A stretch of 64,000 nucleotides of DNA from Ephydatia muelleri. Lineage: Eukaryota; Porifera; Demospongiae; Spongillida; Spongillidae. A model generated the notes under the pieces. The model was not told where the DNA came from, ran no database searches, and saw only the letters and a program-made list of their open reading frames with translations. A program made the position numbers and the translations under genes. The stretch covers positions 6,779,787 through 6,843,786 of the forward strand of contig JABACO010000013.1 in NCBI GenBank assembly GCA_013339895.1. The letters run 5' to 3'. Shown one piece after another: positions 35,047 to 44,949 of the stretch. The stretch's first letter is position 1, and the number at the start of each line of letters is the position of its first letter.

Positions 35047-38000
35047 TTAATGCTGAGTGCCCACATCAGAGCTAGGTGTTCAGCACAAGCACAAGAGGCA
35101 AGAGTGACTGGTGCATTGGCACAAGACTAGTGAGCATTCTGCATGACACTGCGTGATGTCCAAGAGGATCAGAAGTGATGTCTGGGCCGAATGAGCACAC
35201 TGATCCTACTGAGGAATTCATACCCAGCCACCACTTCACTGCAGCTTGGACTCAGCTGGGTCAAGATGCAAGCCTAACCCTACAGAAGGGGGGCGACCGA
35301 AAGCCATGACTTAGTGTGAGGTGCAGAAGCAGAAAGAAGCCTTGCCTTATTCGCAGGAGTGGAAGTCATTAACATTGACTGAAAGAGATTATCATCCAGC
35401 TTCTAAATCTTAGACAAGGCTTTATTGGAGGAGAAAAGAGAGATTAAAGTTGACTCAACTGTGATGACTTCAGATGGGGATACAAGAGCATTGAATTTCG
35501 AAATGGCACTCACTAAATGATGATTACAAGCACTACCAAAGCCTGAGGAAGCCAAAGAGAAATGACAGAAGCATATGAGTGAAAGATCGAAAGCCAAGCC
35601 CTCCAAAGCTGAGGCAAAGTTGTGCTTGTTGCCAGTGATCATCCGAAATATCAACTGCGCACTATGAAAGTCGAGAAGCAACGTCTTACCTCCTCATCAA
35701 AGAACTATAAAGAATCATAGGAAAGGCTAGAAGGTGTGGCTCTTGCTAGATGAACTAGCTTACAGTAGCTACCACATATTCAAAGGAGGGACACTGCTAC
35801 ATGAAGATCAACTGCAGCCACCTCTACTAGAGCAGAGAGCAGGACCTTAACATTTGCAGATTTCTCAGCTATGAAGTGGGAACAATGCAGATAGTCACCT
35901 ATTGGTACCTCCAGGATGCTTAAGATAAATGACTTCACTGCTGGTGGGAACGAACTGTTGCCCTGTGGGCTGAAGACCTCGCATTTAGAAAAATTAATGA
36001 AAAGTCCCATATGAGGTTCCAGTTCTTCAATAAGATGCAATGCACGTAAGTCTGTAGACCGATTACCTGCAAGCAAGCCACTATTGAGGCACCAGGTCTG
36101 GAGAGAAAGGTGTAAACATTCCTCATCTGCATCTATGGTGGCCACCAGTTTCTGAAGCACTGGGGCAAACAGCATGGGTCCAATGGGATCCCCTTGCTGA
36201 GCACTGCCGGTCTGCTGTGAACTTAGATGACCCATAGGATTCCACAATTCAGAGTGAGAACCGTAACACCAAGACATATAGGAAAGGATTTATTATTATT
36301 ATTATTAAGTAACATCTTCTTGCCTGTGGAGGTGGTGAGTCTTGAGGGGTTGGAAGAGATGATGGCAGAGGCCTCTTCACCACAGGCTCCCTATGACCTG
36401 AGCAGCAGTCTTGACCAACACTCCCGCTTCCAAAAGGGTTAGAAGGTTAAATGGTGAGGTGATTGAGAATCAAGTGCAGCTGTTTTGCCCAAGAACCAGT
36501 TAGGCAACAAGATGTCATCCTGGGCAAGACTTGCTGTGGTCATGAGTCAGGTTGTTGCCCACTTCCATCTGGATCCATATGTGTGCTCGATGACAGGTTT
36601 CCAACAGGATGTCCCTAACCCTGTTGTGGTGGGAGACCACATCTCCACCATACTTGCAGGTCACTGCATATGGCCGAGGTGATCGAGTGCATTACCGGGG
36701 CACAGAGCACATTGAGAGCCCTCTGAAGTGTCGAGACCAAGCCACCACTTGATGGTGACCTGGAAAATGGGAGGATCCAGGTGAAGTCCAAAGCTCTCAG
36801 ATGGGGTTACAGACATCCAAGCTGAAGCGCAGGTGAAGATATTGGTAATAGATTAACTTTGTCTGCCAATGGAGACGCCTCCACACCTCAGTTTAGGCTC
36901 AATGGAGAAAGCTGACACAGATGTTCGCCGTTCTTTTTCTGATTGTACTGGTGTTGATGTCCTTGACTCAGCTTGGAGTCAGGCCCAGTTGAAATTGAGA
37001 AGAGGGGGATTTGGTCTGCACATGTTGACTCTTCATTCATCAGCTGCCTATATAGCATCTTTGTGTGGTTCTGATGATGTGATCTCCACACCACAGTTGA
37101 AAAGCAGGCATGTACCAGAGTGTTTCAGCAAAGGCAGCAGAGCACAGAAAACATACAGAAAATGATCCCAAGTGTGTTGAGTTGGGCTGGCGATATATAC
37201 CATTGGCAGTAGAGAGCTATGGGGCCTGGGTACCAGAAGCATTGAGGGCCTTCTCACAGGTGGCTACTCAGTTAACCATTCGTGGTAATACAGTACCCCC
37301 AAGTCCAAGGTAGTAACAGAGCTATTACAGTACATACATAGCAACTACCACTAACTTCACAAGCCTCAAAAGATGGCGCCCTCCACCTTCCCCAGCCATT
37401 ATTAATTATTACTATCATTAATTATTACTACTATTATTGCTAACGCTCTCAGTATATCGATCGCGACACTCGACATAGAAGAATGTATGCATTCATGTGC
37501 CTTTTAATAAAGTTTCAGTTCAACGATTTCATTCGACTTAACAAGCGTTAGCCGGCTACTTCTGAGGCTCGGTTGCAGCAGGAGCTTACAGGCTCGCTCA
37601 TACTATGCTTATTAAGCTGTTGCCTATGCATACCCTTAAATTCAAGAACTCCGTAAATTAAAAAGTGTCGTCCGTATATAACCGTTCACGCGCAATTGCG
37701 ATACGACGGGACATTTTCTCGGAAACTGTTCCATATCGTTATGCATGGCGCGGTATTTCACTGCAGCGTTATCTCATGCACCACTAAGTGACGACATACT
37801 CACCTGAGTTAGGTTGAAGAAGTAACTGATTCCAGCCGTTTTGATTGTGGAATCATCGCAGCCCCCTCCGATGAAGCCGACCTTTGAAGGTCTGCTCCAC
37901 GTAATGTCTTCAAAGAACTGCCTCAGTGTCACAACCTGGTTGCACTGTGGCATAAGTTTAGTGATTAAAATCACACTGGCTTGCAAAAAGAAATCATGTA

Positions 38001-41000
38001 AGCAGAGAGTGCACAGGTTACAGAAAATGCAATGCCGGCAGAAAATCGTAGACGAGAAAGCACGCTTTCTCGTCTACGACAGCATCACTACAGCATCAGT
38101 GTGTATTAATAGCACAACAGAGTTCGATTTCAACAGGTCTATTGATTCAGGTAACGGCAACACAGCATGCAAAGGGGATGCAGCTGCAGCTACTACTTGT
38201 GCTTCGCTTACAGCAAAAGACCAACCTTTGAGACACTCTGCCAAACTGCGGTACTTCTGCGCGTATCCAGGCAGCACATCTGCGTCATTAATAGCGTCCA
38301 CGATTACGTATATGCGTTAATTGTAACACAGCCCGGTGTCACAGGACTACGAGTCCCCCCGTAAAATATCCCGACCGGACATTGAATCCTAGGATACTGT
38401 GTCCCCCTTTATAGGATTATGTGTCTCCCCCCCTCCCCCTCCCCCCCCTCCCCCCCGGACAGTGTAGTGTATATCCAAGGATAAAACGTCCCCTTTAGTA
38501 TTGTAGGATATACTCCGATCAATGTGCATGTCCTCCGTGCGGTGATAGTGTCGTATCGTATATACTAAGTATGCGTAGACTTAAGTATTGACTTTTAAAT
38601 AGGTATAGCCTATTCATGGTCAGTCTTATAATTTCTTGTTTTTACACGATTCACATGCACTTGCCGTGCTGTAGAAAGCGTAAAACTATAAAGTATGCAG
38701 CTGATACATATACATGATGTACGTTCAAGATAGTTGCACTATGCAAGAGTCTTGTAGTCCTTACAATGCCAAATGTACTTCTTGTCACTCTATAATATTT
38801 TTTTAGGTCCTTTTTCTCTATAGCAGAATGTAACCATTCTTCCAGTTTCAAACAATGTTGGTGCATGCTCATTGTGTTGTATTTCTTGGGAGAGACATAT
38901 TCACCACCACAGTATAACCCTGAAATAGAGGCCACAGACAGTCAATATGTTGGTTTCTTTTTCCACACATCTATCAAATCGAGATGGCGGGACACCAGAA
39001 CAGATCTATCTCTATGGCATGGTCCTTACAACTGACCTTGATACGGACTGTCATAGATGTTTACATGACCTGATCGCATCCCAAATGTAGGGGTGTTACT
39101 CTATTTAATGCGGAACGGAACGGAACTTTTGCGGAATGTTCCGTTCCGCATACTAAAATGCGGAATGTTTTAAAAAGTAACGTGACACGCATACCACTAC
39201 ATAGCATGCACGATCAAATTGGTCGGTCTTGAAAATCTTCTGATTCTCCTCCTCCTCGTCCTCTCCCTCGTCTTCCCTCTCCCTCGTCCTCCCTCGTCCT
39301 CCCTCTCCCTCTCCCTCCTCCTCCCTCTCCCTCCCTCTCCCTCCTCCTCCCTCTCCCTCGTCCCCCTCTCCCTCGTCCTCCTTCTCCCTCCTCCTCCCCA
39401 GTGGAGAGGTGGCGTGTCTGTCACTGGGGGGGGCAAATACACTGATTGCCGCCCCCCCCCCCCCCACCCCCACACATGCTGCCCGCCGTTCTGTCAGCTC
39501 TACTTCAGCTTGTTGGTTTAACGAATGCTCGATCGTCCTTTGCTGTAAAAATGTGGCTTGTGCAACTATTGAATTCCTATGTGAGGTACAAGCTTCGTGT
39601 TGCAGTACCGAACTGTGTTGCTTTTTCCACGAACGAAAACCAACCAGAGTAAAGCAACTCCTTGAAGGGCATCCGATGGTGAATATGATACCCACTGTCT
39701 TTTGGTACCATCGGGCATGGTAAAACACTTGTGGGGAACAATGTCTGGAATGTGGCTGCCTTGTAGTGGAAGTACATGTAAGAACACTTTTATCTGGCTA
39801 ATTCGGTCATTAATAATGTCTGGCGTGCTTAATTTTAATTTCACTAATTTAGCTCTGCTGGATCAATGACCCCTTGAAGCTCTACCGATGATGATATTTT
39901 GTCTTCCTATTGATTGTACATTACTGATGATGTGGAATTGGAACCACATGCATCGACAGTGGGAGTTATGGCGGGTTTTTCTACGCAGAAAGTGTCTGGA
40001 TAGCTGTCAATGCTAAAAAGGTGTCAAAGATGAAGCTTCTGCAACTTCACTGTCATTGTAGTCATGCGATAGGCTTTGCAGTAAGAAGTTGCCATCAACA
40101 GGAGTAGGAGAAGTACCCGTAAAAGGAAGAGATGTGCATGATTCCAAACATGAAACGGTTGGCAAGGAATTGTCAGAAGTAAGGTCTAAGGCTACTGCTG
40201 GGACAAATGTCACGAGTGAGGTCAAGGACTGCATGCAGGCGTGTCAGTTTCAGTAGTTTGCAAAAAGTTCAGCATAAAAGAGCCTAGCTTTCGTTCCTCA
40301 TCATTTTTTTGCCTCCTTTTTACGATAAGCAGCTCCTGATTTGCGCTTACGTGATTTGCCTTTCAATGACATATCGAAGTCAGTTGAACGCAAATTCTTT
40401 CAAATTTAGCCACTAAATGCCAATAGAACTAGATCGAACAAATAGTGGGTGCGTACAATATTATCTCTGGGCTTACCAGGGGAATAGGTCACACAACGTC
40501 TCTTAACTACTCAACTAGCCAACTGCGGGAAAAGGATCAACAACCAGTAAGAATACGGAATCACAAAAAGGACACTAAAGAGCATTGCGTTGAGCACAAT
40601 AGTGCCCTCTGAGAAGCACGATAACCAGATAAACGATAACAATGCAAGACAAAGGCTGGTAGCAAACTAGCAATTAACACGTAGTAGATTCTCATGACAT
40701 CAGTTTTAGCCGAAATTTCTATTCATTGTTAATATTTATCATCTGGATCTAGTTAATTTCAACTGCATCACTAAATGTACTACATAAATTAATCATCTTA
40801 ATTAATCGCTTATTTTGCTTGGCGCCCCTACCGTCATTTTGCCGCCCCCTTTTTAAGGCCCTGCCCCCCCCCCCCCCCCCCCCCCCCCCTCCTCCGGCTA
40901 CCTCGCCACTGCTCCTCCCCCTCCTCTCTCAGGTCATGTGTAATAGCCTGCTGACACCTGCCAATATCAGAGAACAAACGGAGAGCATCAGGGCCAAGGG

Positions 41001-44000
41001 CACCCGAGGTCTCAATAGCATTGGGACAAAATGGTGAGATCTAGCATATTTGTCCCTCTTCCTGGCTTCAGCAGTTGTGGCTATAGCTCTAGCTTCTCTC
41101 GTGGTGAGGCTGCGTGTCACATCACTAATCTGAGGAACTAACAGTGGTACCCTGGCTCTTGCTAATCTGAGGAACTGGCATACATGTGTGTCATGTTCCT
41201 CATCTAAGGAACTGTAGTACATGTGTGTCATGTTCCTCATCTAAGGAACTGTAGTACATGTGTGTCATGTTCCTCATCTAAGGAACTGTAGTACATATGT
41301 TTCATGTTCCTCATCTAAGGAACTGTAGTACATGTGTGTCATGTTCCTCATCTAAGGAACTGTAGTACATGTGTGTCATGTTCCTCATCTAAGGAACTGT
41401 AGTACATGTGTGTCATGTTCCTCATCTAAGGAACTGTAGTACATGTGTGTCATGTTCCTCATCTAAGGAACTGTAGTGCATGTGTGTCATGTTCCTCATC
41501 TAAGGAACTGTAGTACATGTGTGTCATGTTCCTCATCTAAGGAACTGTAGTACATGTGTGTCATGTTCCTCATCTAAGGAACTGTAGTGCATGTGTGTCA
41601 TGTTCCTCATCTAAGGAACTGTAGTGCATGTGTGTCAGTGATCCAAAGAAGCCCCAAAGCAACAGGAGCCAACACTCCGGTTTGGGAACCCCAGAAGTAC
41701 ATCCCTCCCTATTTCAGGTGAGGATCTGTTATATGTGTGACCTTTGTAGGAAATGTGATGCAGTTATTGCTTGAAGGGGATGTGTCCAGGGATGACACGT
41801 TGGCAATGAGGTGACTGTTCTTTGTTGTGTGAAAAGCATTAGTTGGCTTACGTTTCATTATATGCAGACTTTTATTTAGCAATACGTATTTGTGTTGAAG
41901 ATAGGTAAGGTATGCAGAAGGGAAGGTGGATGGAATTAGGGGAGAAGGGAGAAGGGGAGGGGAATGGAGGGGAAGGGCAAGGGAGGGAGTGAGAAGGGGC
42001 GGGGTTGGGAGAGAGGAAGATGGAGTAAGGTGTAGGGGAAGGTAGGGTGTAAGGGGAGGGAGGGTATGTGAGGGAGAGAATAAAATGTAAGTCTTAGTTA
42101 CCCTCATTTCTTTACTTCCACACAGCACACACACTCTCACTTCCTCTTCTGTTTTGTAGTTTGGCTTTTACTGCTACACTATTCAGTCATTTGTATCCTG
42201 GTTTGTCCAACAATTTGAGGAGAAGTTGTGCTTTCATTGCACTGTAGTACAATGTGGCTATGGCTTCCCAGTATTTTGGAGGAAACGGAATTAAACAGCA
42301 ACAACTCAATTACAAGGGATGAGTGCTACCAGCTACAAGGCTCTGCAGACTTCATGTTTTAGGAACATTTGTGGTGTGGCATAATCACAAAGAGTGCCAA
42401 ATGTGGACAGTAGAGGTCAGCCTCAAAGTACTAGCTCTATGAAACAGGTCTTTGTGGTTAGATAAGAACCCTATTTAATTAGAAGTATATCAGGTATATA
42501 AGAATTTGTTGTGGGTGTAATGTAAACTTTTCACATCCCCCAGGGAAAGCACAGGGGAAAAAAGCTTCGAATCATTTAGAAATCATTGCGTGATTGAACA
42601 GAAAATCACACAAAAATCACACGCTTCTATTGATTTTCGTGTGATTTTCTGTTCAATCACGCAATGATTTCTAAATGATTCGACGCTTTTTTTTCCCTGT
42701 GAAGGTCATGCAGACCGATTGATGAAATGGGACTGAATGTTTAGGTAAAACCCACTTTGCCAGTACATACCCCAACATCTTTGCTTAATAAGGCAACCAT
42801 GCACCATACATCATGCAACATACATACATATACACACACATGCTTATGGGTGAAAATGTTTCGGTTAGCGTCCGATTTATTTTTCAATTCTTTCAAATGA
42901 GTCGCGCCAGCATTCTAAGTTGCTGAGCCAATATTACTTATAAACACCTTGTAGGATCGATTAGGTTGTGATCGGCATGCGCGATAGCTGCTCGGTATCC
43001 ATGTGTTTTTATTTTTAAAAAGGAACGTCGTTACTTCAGAAGGACAATCCCTGAAGTATACCAGTTTTGAAATATTAAAGAATAGGCTCTGTATGTTGGA
43101 AGTTACCGTAGTCTGGGGACCCGACTATGCATTAGTCAGTCCCCAGACAATTCCTGTGCGTCTCACACAAAAACTTTTGTTCTCAAAAACGAGCCCATAT
43201 ATGGTAGCGCTGCGTCGTGTCTGGAGAACTTCAGAAAACTTCAACGATGGCGACAGATAGGGACGTGAGCAATGGATAAACCCAAGCTAAAAGAACGCCC
43301 ATGGAACGAACGCGGGATGTATATAAGGATCAGGGTGCCAACAGATCATGTTACCTACAGACGATAAAATGGCAGGAGCACGAGTTACGATCAACTTCTG
43401 ACAGATGCGCATGCGCATGGTTAGATCGCATTATATAGCATTAGTTTAGCAGGATTTATGTAAAATCGGTGACTTCTCTGACATCATAACAGATAAACAA
43501 TGTCGAAAAAATTATAATTAGTTAATTAGCTGATTTAATAACGTGAAAAATCTCTGTTGAGTTTAAATCAAAAATTTTTATCACAAATGTAATACATCGA
43601 TGTCCACAATTTCTGGACATGCACATTATCAATCTGAGGAACTGTCACAGTGTGGTGTTCTCTTGCTAACCTTAGGACAGCATTACCATGGGCATACGTG
43701 TGTGCCACGTTACTTATCTGAGAAACTGTATTACAAATACCGTGAATGTTGCTATGGAGCGGAATTTAATTGCTGTACCAGTTGCAAAGTTTCCGTTCCG
43801 TTCCGCATATTAGTAACACCCCAAATGTAGGCACTGCAAGCCAATGGTCATGATATCAATGGTACCTTATATAGTGTTTTTGCTTGCAGACTAGATACTC
43901 TCTTTGACTTTTGTCACTCAGAATACAACCTCCAAAGTTTCAAAACAGCACGTGGTGCAGCACTTGCGTCATACTCTTCCTATTAGATGAGGTGTAGCGA

Positions 44001-44627
44001 CTTCATTGAAGCCTGAGAACAACTATACAAACGGAGCTAGCTATAGAGCCAAGAGTATTTAGGTGGGGGGTGACCGCCTATCTAAAGGGAGCTAGATACC
44101 GTATCCTAGGACTCGACTATGGTTTCGGCCGGATGCGTATTCGGGGAGGGGGGGGGGGGGGGGGGGGGGCGTGCTCCGGGGAAAGCCTAGTTCTGTGACA
44201 GCGGCAACTGTTCACAAAAGTGGTGATATTTAATTCACGCGCGCGCGCACATTTATAGATGCACATTTACGCATGTGACAGCTGCAGTGAGACCAGACAA
44301 CGCGTTATACGCTCACCTGGGAGTTGGTCAAACTATACTGCAATCTGTACCCGGGCAGTATATCTCCTGCGTTGATAGTGTCCATGGCTATTTGGATTCC
44401 CGGGATGGCATCTTTGGTGACGTAGTCTCCCGAAAAGCTTAGCATCAGACCCAGCGTGAGCGGAGTTCGGGTGTCTCCCGGGGCAACGGTGCTGGGTAGA
44501 TGTGATCCTGCCCTTCCAGATCGCTGCTAGTCGACTGGAAGGCTACCACAGACGCTTCGTTGAGAACGGTGAGGAAGCAGAGTGTAGCGTAGACGACACT
44601 CACGGGATGGACCACCATAGGTTCCAT
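28383..44627 (-). CDS. GABA-B-receptor-like class C GPCR, 17 exons
   Basis: Exons, high to low: 44317-44627, 37804-37944, 33518-33682, 33022-33147, 32187-32252, 31695-31883, 30751-30868, 30535-30692, 30408-30466, 30231 to about 30338, 30032-30176, 29656-29782, 29371-29481, 29177-29323, 28782-29108, 28590-28707, 28383-28508. Phases match between neighbours except at exon 9/10. Product of about 845 residues: signal peptide, bilobed extracellular ligand-binding domain, seven helices, coiled-coil tail, the length of a GABA-B receptor. Three breaks: exon 1 lacks one base at 44493/44494 relative to the 62-kb paralog, exon 16 has one extra base at 28664-28666, and no phase-consistent splice joins exons 9 and 10. 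It is either a young pseudogene or a gene with consensus errors. The natural ligand in sponges is not inferable. Confidence 0.85.
28782..30176 (-). CDS. Receptor exons 11-15: seven-helix domain
   Basis: Hydrophobic helices are distributed one per exon for TM1 (AVMYILATLGIALAIICFII), TM2 (YITCGGCMVLYTSIFFLAI), TM3 (IWLWAIGYSVAFGPILGKMY) and TM4 (WMIGVLISVLAGIDVIILVI). TM5 to TM7 share exon 15 (GVLFGYKGLIQVVAILLAF, then two more helices ending LLLVFIPK). The FGYKGL motif and the FIPK end are typical of GABA-B receptors. All five exons are open and in phase. Confidence 0.88.
30231..33682 (-). CDS. Receptor exons 3-10: ligand-binding (Venus flytrap) domain
   Basis: Diagnostic stretches align with the GABA-B extracellular domain: RTKFKRYFQILPSD and FNWTKLHAI (exon 3), LSNGQAF (exon 4), RIIYLAMYMDD (exon 5), LYVFITLGWYPDGWWDSST with a cysteine shortly after (exon 6), WSYAIALNRTI (exon 7), NFTYANDVILERMYQ (exon 8), GNISFNANGIR (exon 9) and KFDIGYVALDQNG (exon 10). 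Introns 3-10 are mostly short; intron 6 is inflated by a minisatellite. Exon 7 starts at TATAG after an in-frame AG, chosen because earlier AGs are out of phase. Confidence 0.82.
30934..31505. repeat. GGAAGGAGAGGTGTGT minisatellite in receptor intron 6
   Basis: About 35 copies of a ~16-bp purine-rich unit with length variants. Both strands are open for long distances only because of the repeat. No counterpart is visible in the other receptor copies within the window. Confidence 0.95.
31920..32130. repeat. Degenerate ~28-bp tandem repeat (ACAGATAGGCTCTAGCCA)
   Basis: Six or so imperfect copies in receptor intron 5. Confidence 0.75.
32949..32996. repeat. (CA)n microsatellite
   Basis: Lies in receptor intron 4, flanked by GCGCGCACGCACGC. 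Confidence 0.9.
33850..34165. repeat. GGTGGAGCATGATGAAGGGG minisatellite in receptor intron 2
   Basis: About 16 copies of a 19-20-bp unit with ATGATG/ATTATG variants. The 62-kb paralog has the complementary unit in its own intron 2 at 63331-63736, so the array predates the gene duplication. Confidence 0.93.
34166..35779. other. Receptor intron 2, no gene recognised
   Basis: Contains a (CA)n tract at 34997-35043. The last 400 bases may be degraded 3' sequence of the reverse transcriptase that follows. No conserved frame is recognised. Confidence 0.5.
35780..36277 (-). pseudogene. Reverse-transcriptase palm fragment with altered catalytic motif
   Basis: About 165 open codons on the minus strand. 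They include SAQQGDPIGPMLFAPVLQKL (RT domain 4), then WCLNSGLLAGN where a Y-x-D-D-type catalytic box is expected, then GLFINFSKCEVFSP (a typical following block). Both catalytic aspartates are replaced, so it cannot polymerise. It is a non-LTR-like family with an unclear precise clade. It lies in receptor intron 2, opposite in strand to the related C-terminal piece at 36869-37313. Confidence 0.7.
36869..37313 (+). pseudogene. C-terminal part of a related reverse transcriptase
   Basis: A plus-strand frame has AWSQAQLKLRRGGFGLHML and HSSAAYIASL. After a frame change near 37110 it continues with CVELGWRYIPLAVESYGAW to a TAG at 37311-37313. Both blocks are hallmarks of the tail of this RT family. 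The palm domain that should precede it on this strand is absent; one lies inverted at 35780-36277, implying an inversion between about 36280 and 36870 or two separate insertions. Confidence 0.65.
37804..37944 (-). CDS. Receptor exon 2
   Basis: 47 codons, phase 0 both sides, part of the ligand-binding domain (TWSRPSKVGFIGGGCDDST). Same splice borders as 712-852 and 62610-62750. Confidence 0.85.
38046..38079. repeat. 34-bp near-perfect hairpin, copy 2
   Basis: 16-bp arms with a 2-base centre, identical to 5141-5174. Confidence 0.85.
39240..39400. repeat. CTCCCT-rich polypyrimidine tract, copy 2
   Basis: Same tract as 6388-6560 with fewer units. Its reading frames are artefacts. Confidence 0.85.
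41165..41637. repeat. 37-bp tandem repeat, about 12 units, each a small hairpin
   Basis: The landmark CTAAGGAACTGTAG recurs every 37 bp (41241, 41278, 41315 and so on). Each unit has GTTCCT followed five or six bases later by AGGAAC, so each can fold. Related, more divergent copies occur just upstream (about 41110-41165) and at the other end of the element (about 43615-43735), as subterminal repeats. Confidence 0.92.
41890..42085. repeat. Purine-rich tract (GGGAAGGGGAGGGGA-like)
   Basis: Low-complexity G/A tract without a fixed unit; no coding value. Confidence 0.8.
42550..42701. mobile_element. Foldback MITE, family CACAGGGGAAAAAA
   Basis: A 152-bp near-perfect palindrome with ends CACAGGGGAAAAAAGC and GCTTTTTTTTCCCTGTG. 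A relative with the same ends but a different centre is at 49743-49923. Confidence 0.87.
43108..43150. repeat. Short inverted repeat GTCTGGGGAC
   Basis: GTCTGGGGAC and GTCCCCAGAC lie 20-odd bases apart; probably a MITE remnant. Confidence 0.55.
44144..44169. repeat. Poly-G run
   Basis: About 26 consecutive G in receptor intron 1; its length is unreliable in any assembly. Confidence 0.9.
44317..44627 (-). CDS. Receptor exon 1 (signal peptide and start of ligand-binding domain)
   Basis: ATG at 44625-44627; the same start context (GCGAAAATGGA) occurs in the plus-strand paralog at 62191. A hydrophobic stretch VVYATLCFLTVLNEASVVA looks like a signal peptide. It is 311 nt against 312 in the paralog: one base is missing between 44493 and 44494, after which the frame ends early unless restored. 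Downstream codons still spell the conserved LGLMLSFSGDYVT in the other frame, so the loss is recent or an error. Confidence 0.82.
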
Positions 44628-44949
44628 TTTCGCTTTGTGCAAGAAATCAATTGTATTCTGCTGTGATTGAAATTTATCATATGGTACGTTTCGATTTTTG
44701 GAACGAATTTCATAGTGTACTAATTACCAACTATAAACAGTGACTCAATTACCAGACTCGTGGAGTGATAATTATCGTTAAGTATATTTTGTGGATTTGA
44801 GCGATATTTGGCATATTGCCTTTGCTTGACAAAACAAACACTACATGTATGTTACTAAACAATAACCAACCGCTTCCTCTTTCAGCTGTGATAAGTAAAC
44901 AAAGCATCCAGCGTAGTGCAACAACGACAAATGACATCTCGTGATCTTG
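44628..44949 (-). promoter_or_regulatory. Presumed receptor promoter region
   Basis: 322 bases separate the receptor start codon from the decayed gypsy sequence. The stretch is A/T-rich with no clear TATA or initiator that I can defend. The call is positional only. Confidence 0.3.

Larger units (their letters stand above)
37111..40975 (+). repeat. Direct segmental duplication, copy 2 (partner 1-8207)
   Basis: It lacks the LTR element found in copy 1 and keeps the pre-insertion site at 38012-38016. Here the segment sits in its natural context, between receptor exon 3 and exon 1, which suggests that copy 1 is the derived copy. Confidence 0.92.
39091..43821. mobile_element. 4.7-kb TIR element with 9-bp target duplication
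   Basis: It begins GGGTGTTACT and ends AGTAACACCC, flanked on both sides by CAAATGTAG (39082-39090 and 43822-43830). The inverted ends extend inward imperfectly for about 110 bp, sharing TGCGGAACGGAACGG and GTAACGTGxCAC blocks. A 9-bp duplication is typical of Mutator-like elements. Inside are a CT-rich tract, C runs, a 37-bp hairpin array (41165-41637) and a nested foldback MITE (42550-42701); I see no transposase exon, so it looks non-autonomous. It sits in intron 1 of the receptor gene. Confidence 0.78.

Noticed and set aside
37841..38320. 159-codon plus-strand frame opposite receptor exon 2
   Set aside because: Antisense to a clear exon, not preserved in copy 1 and with no recognisable domain.
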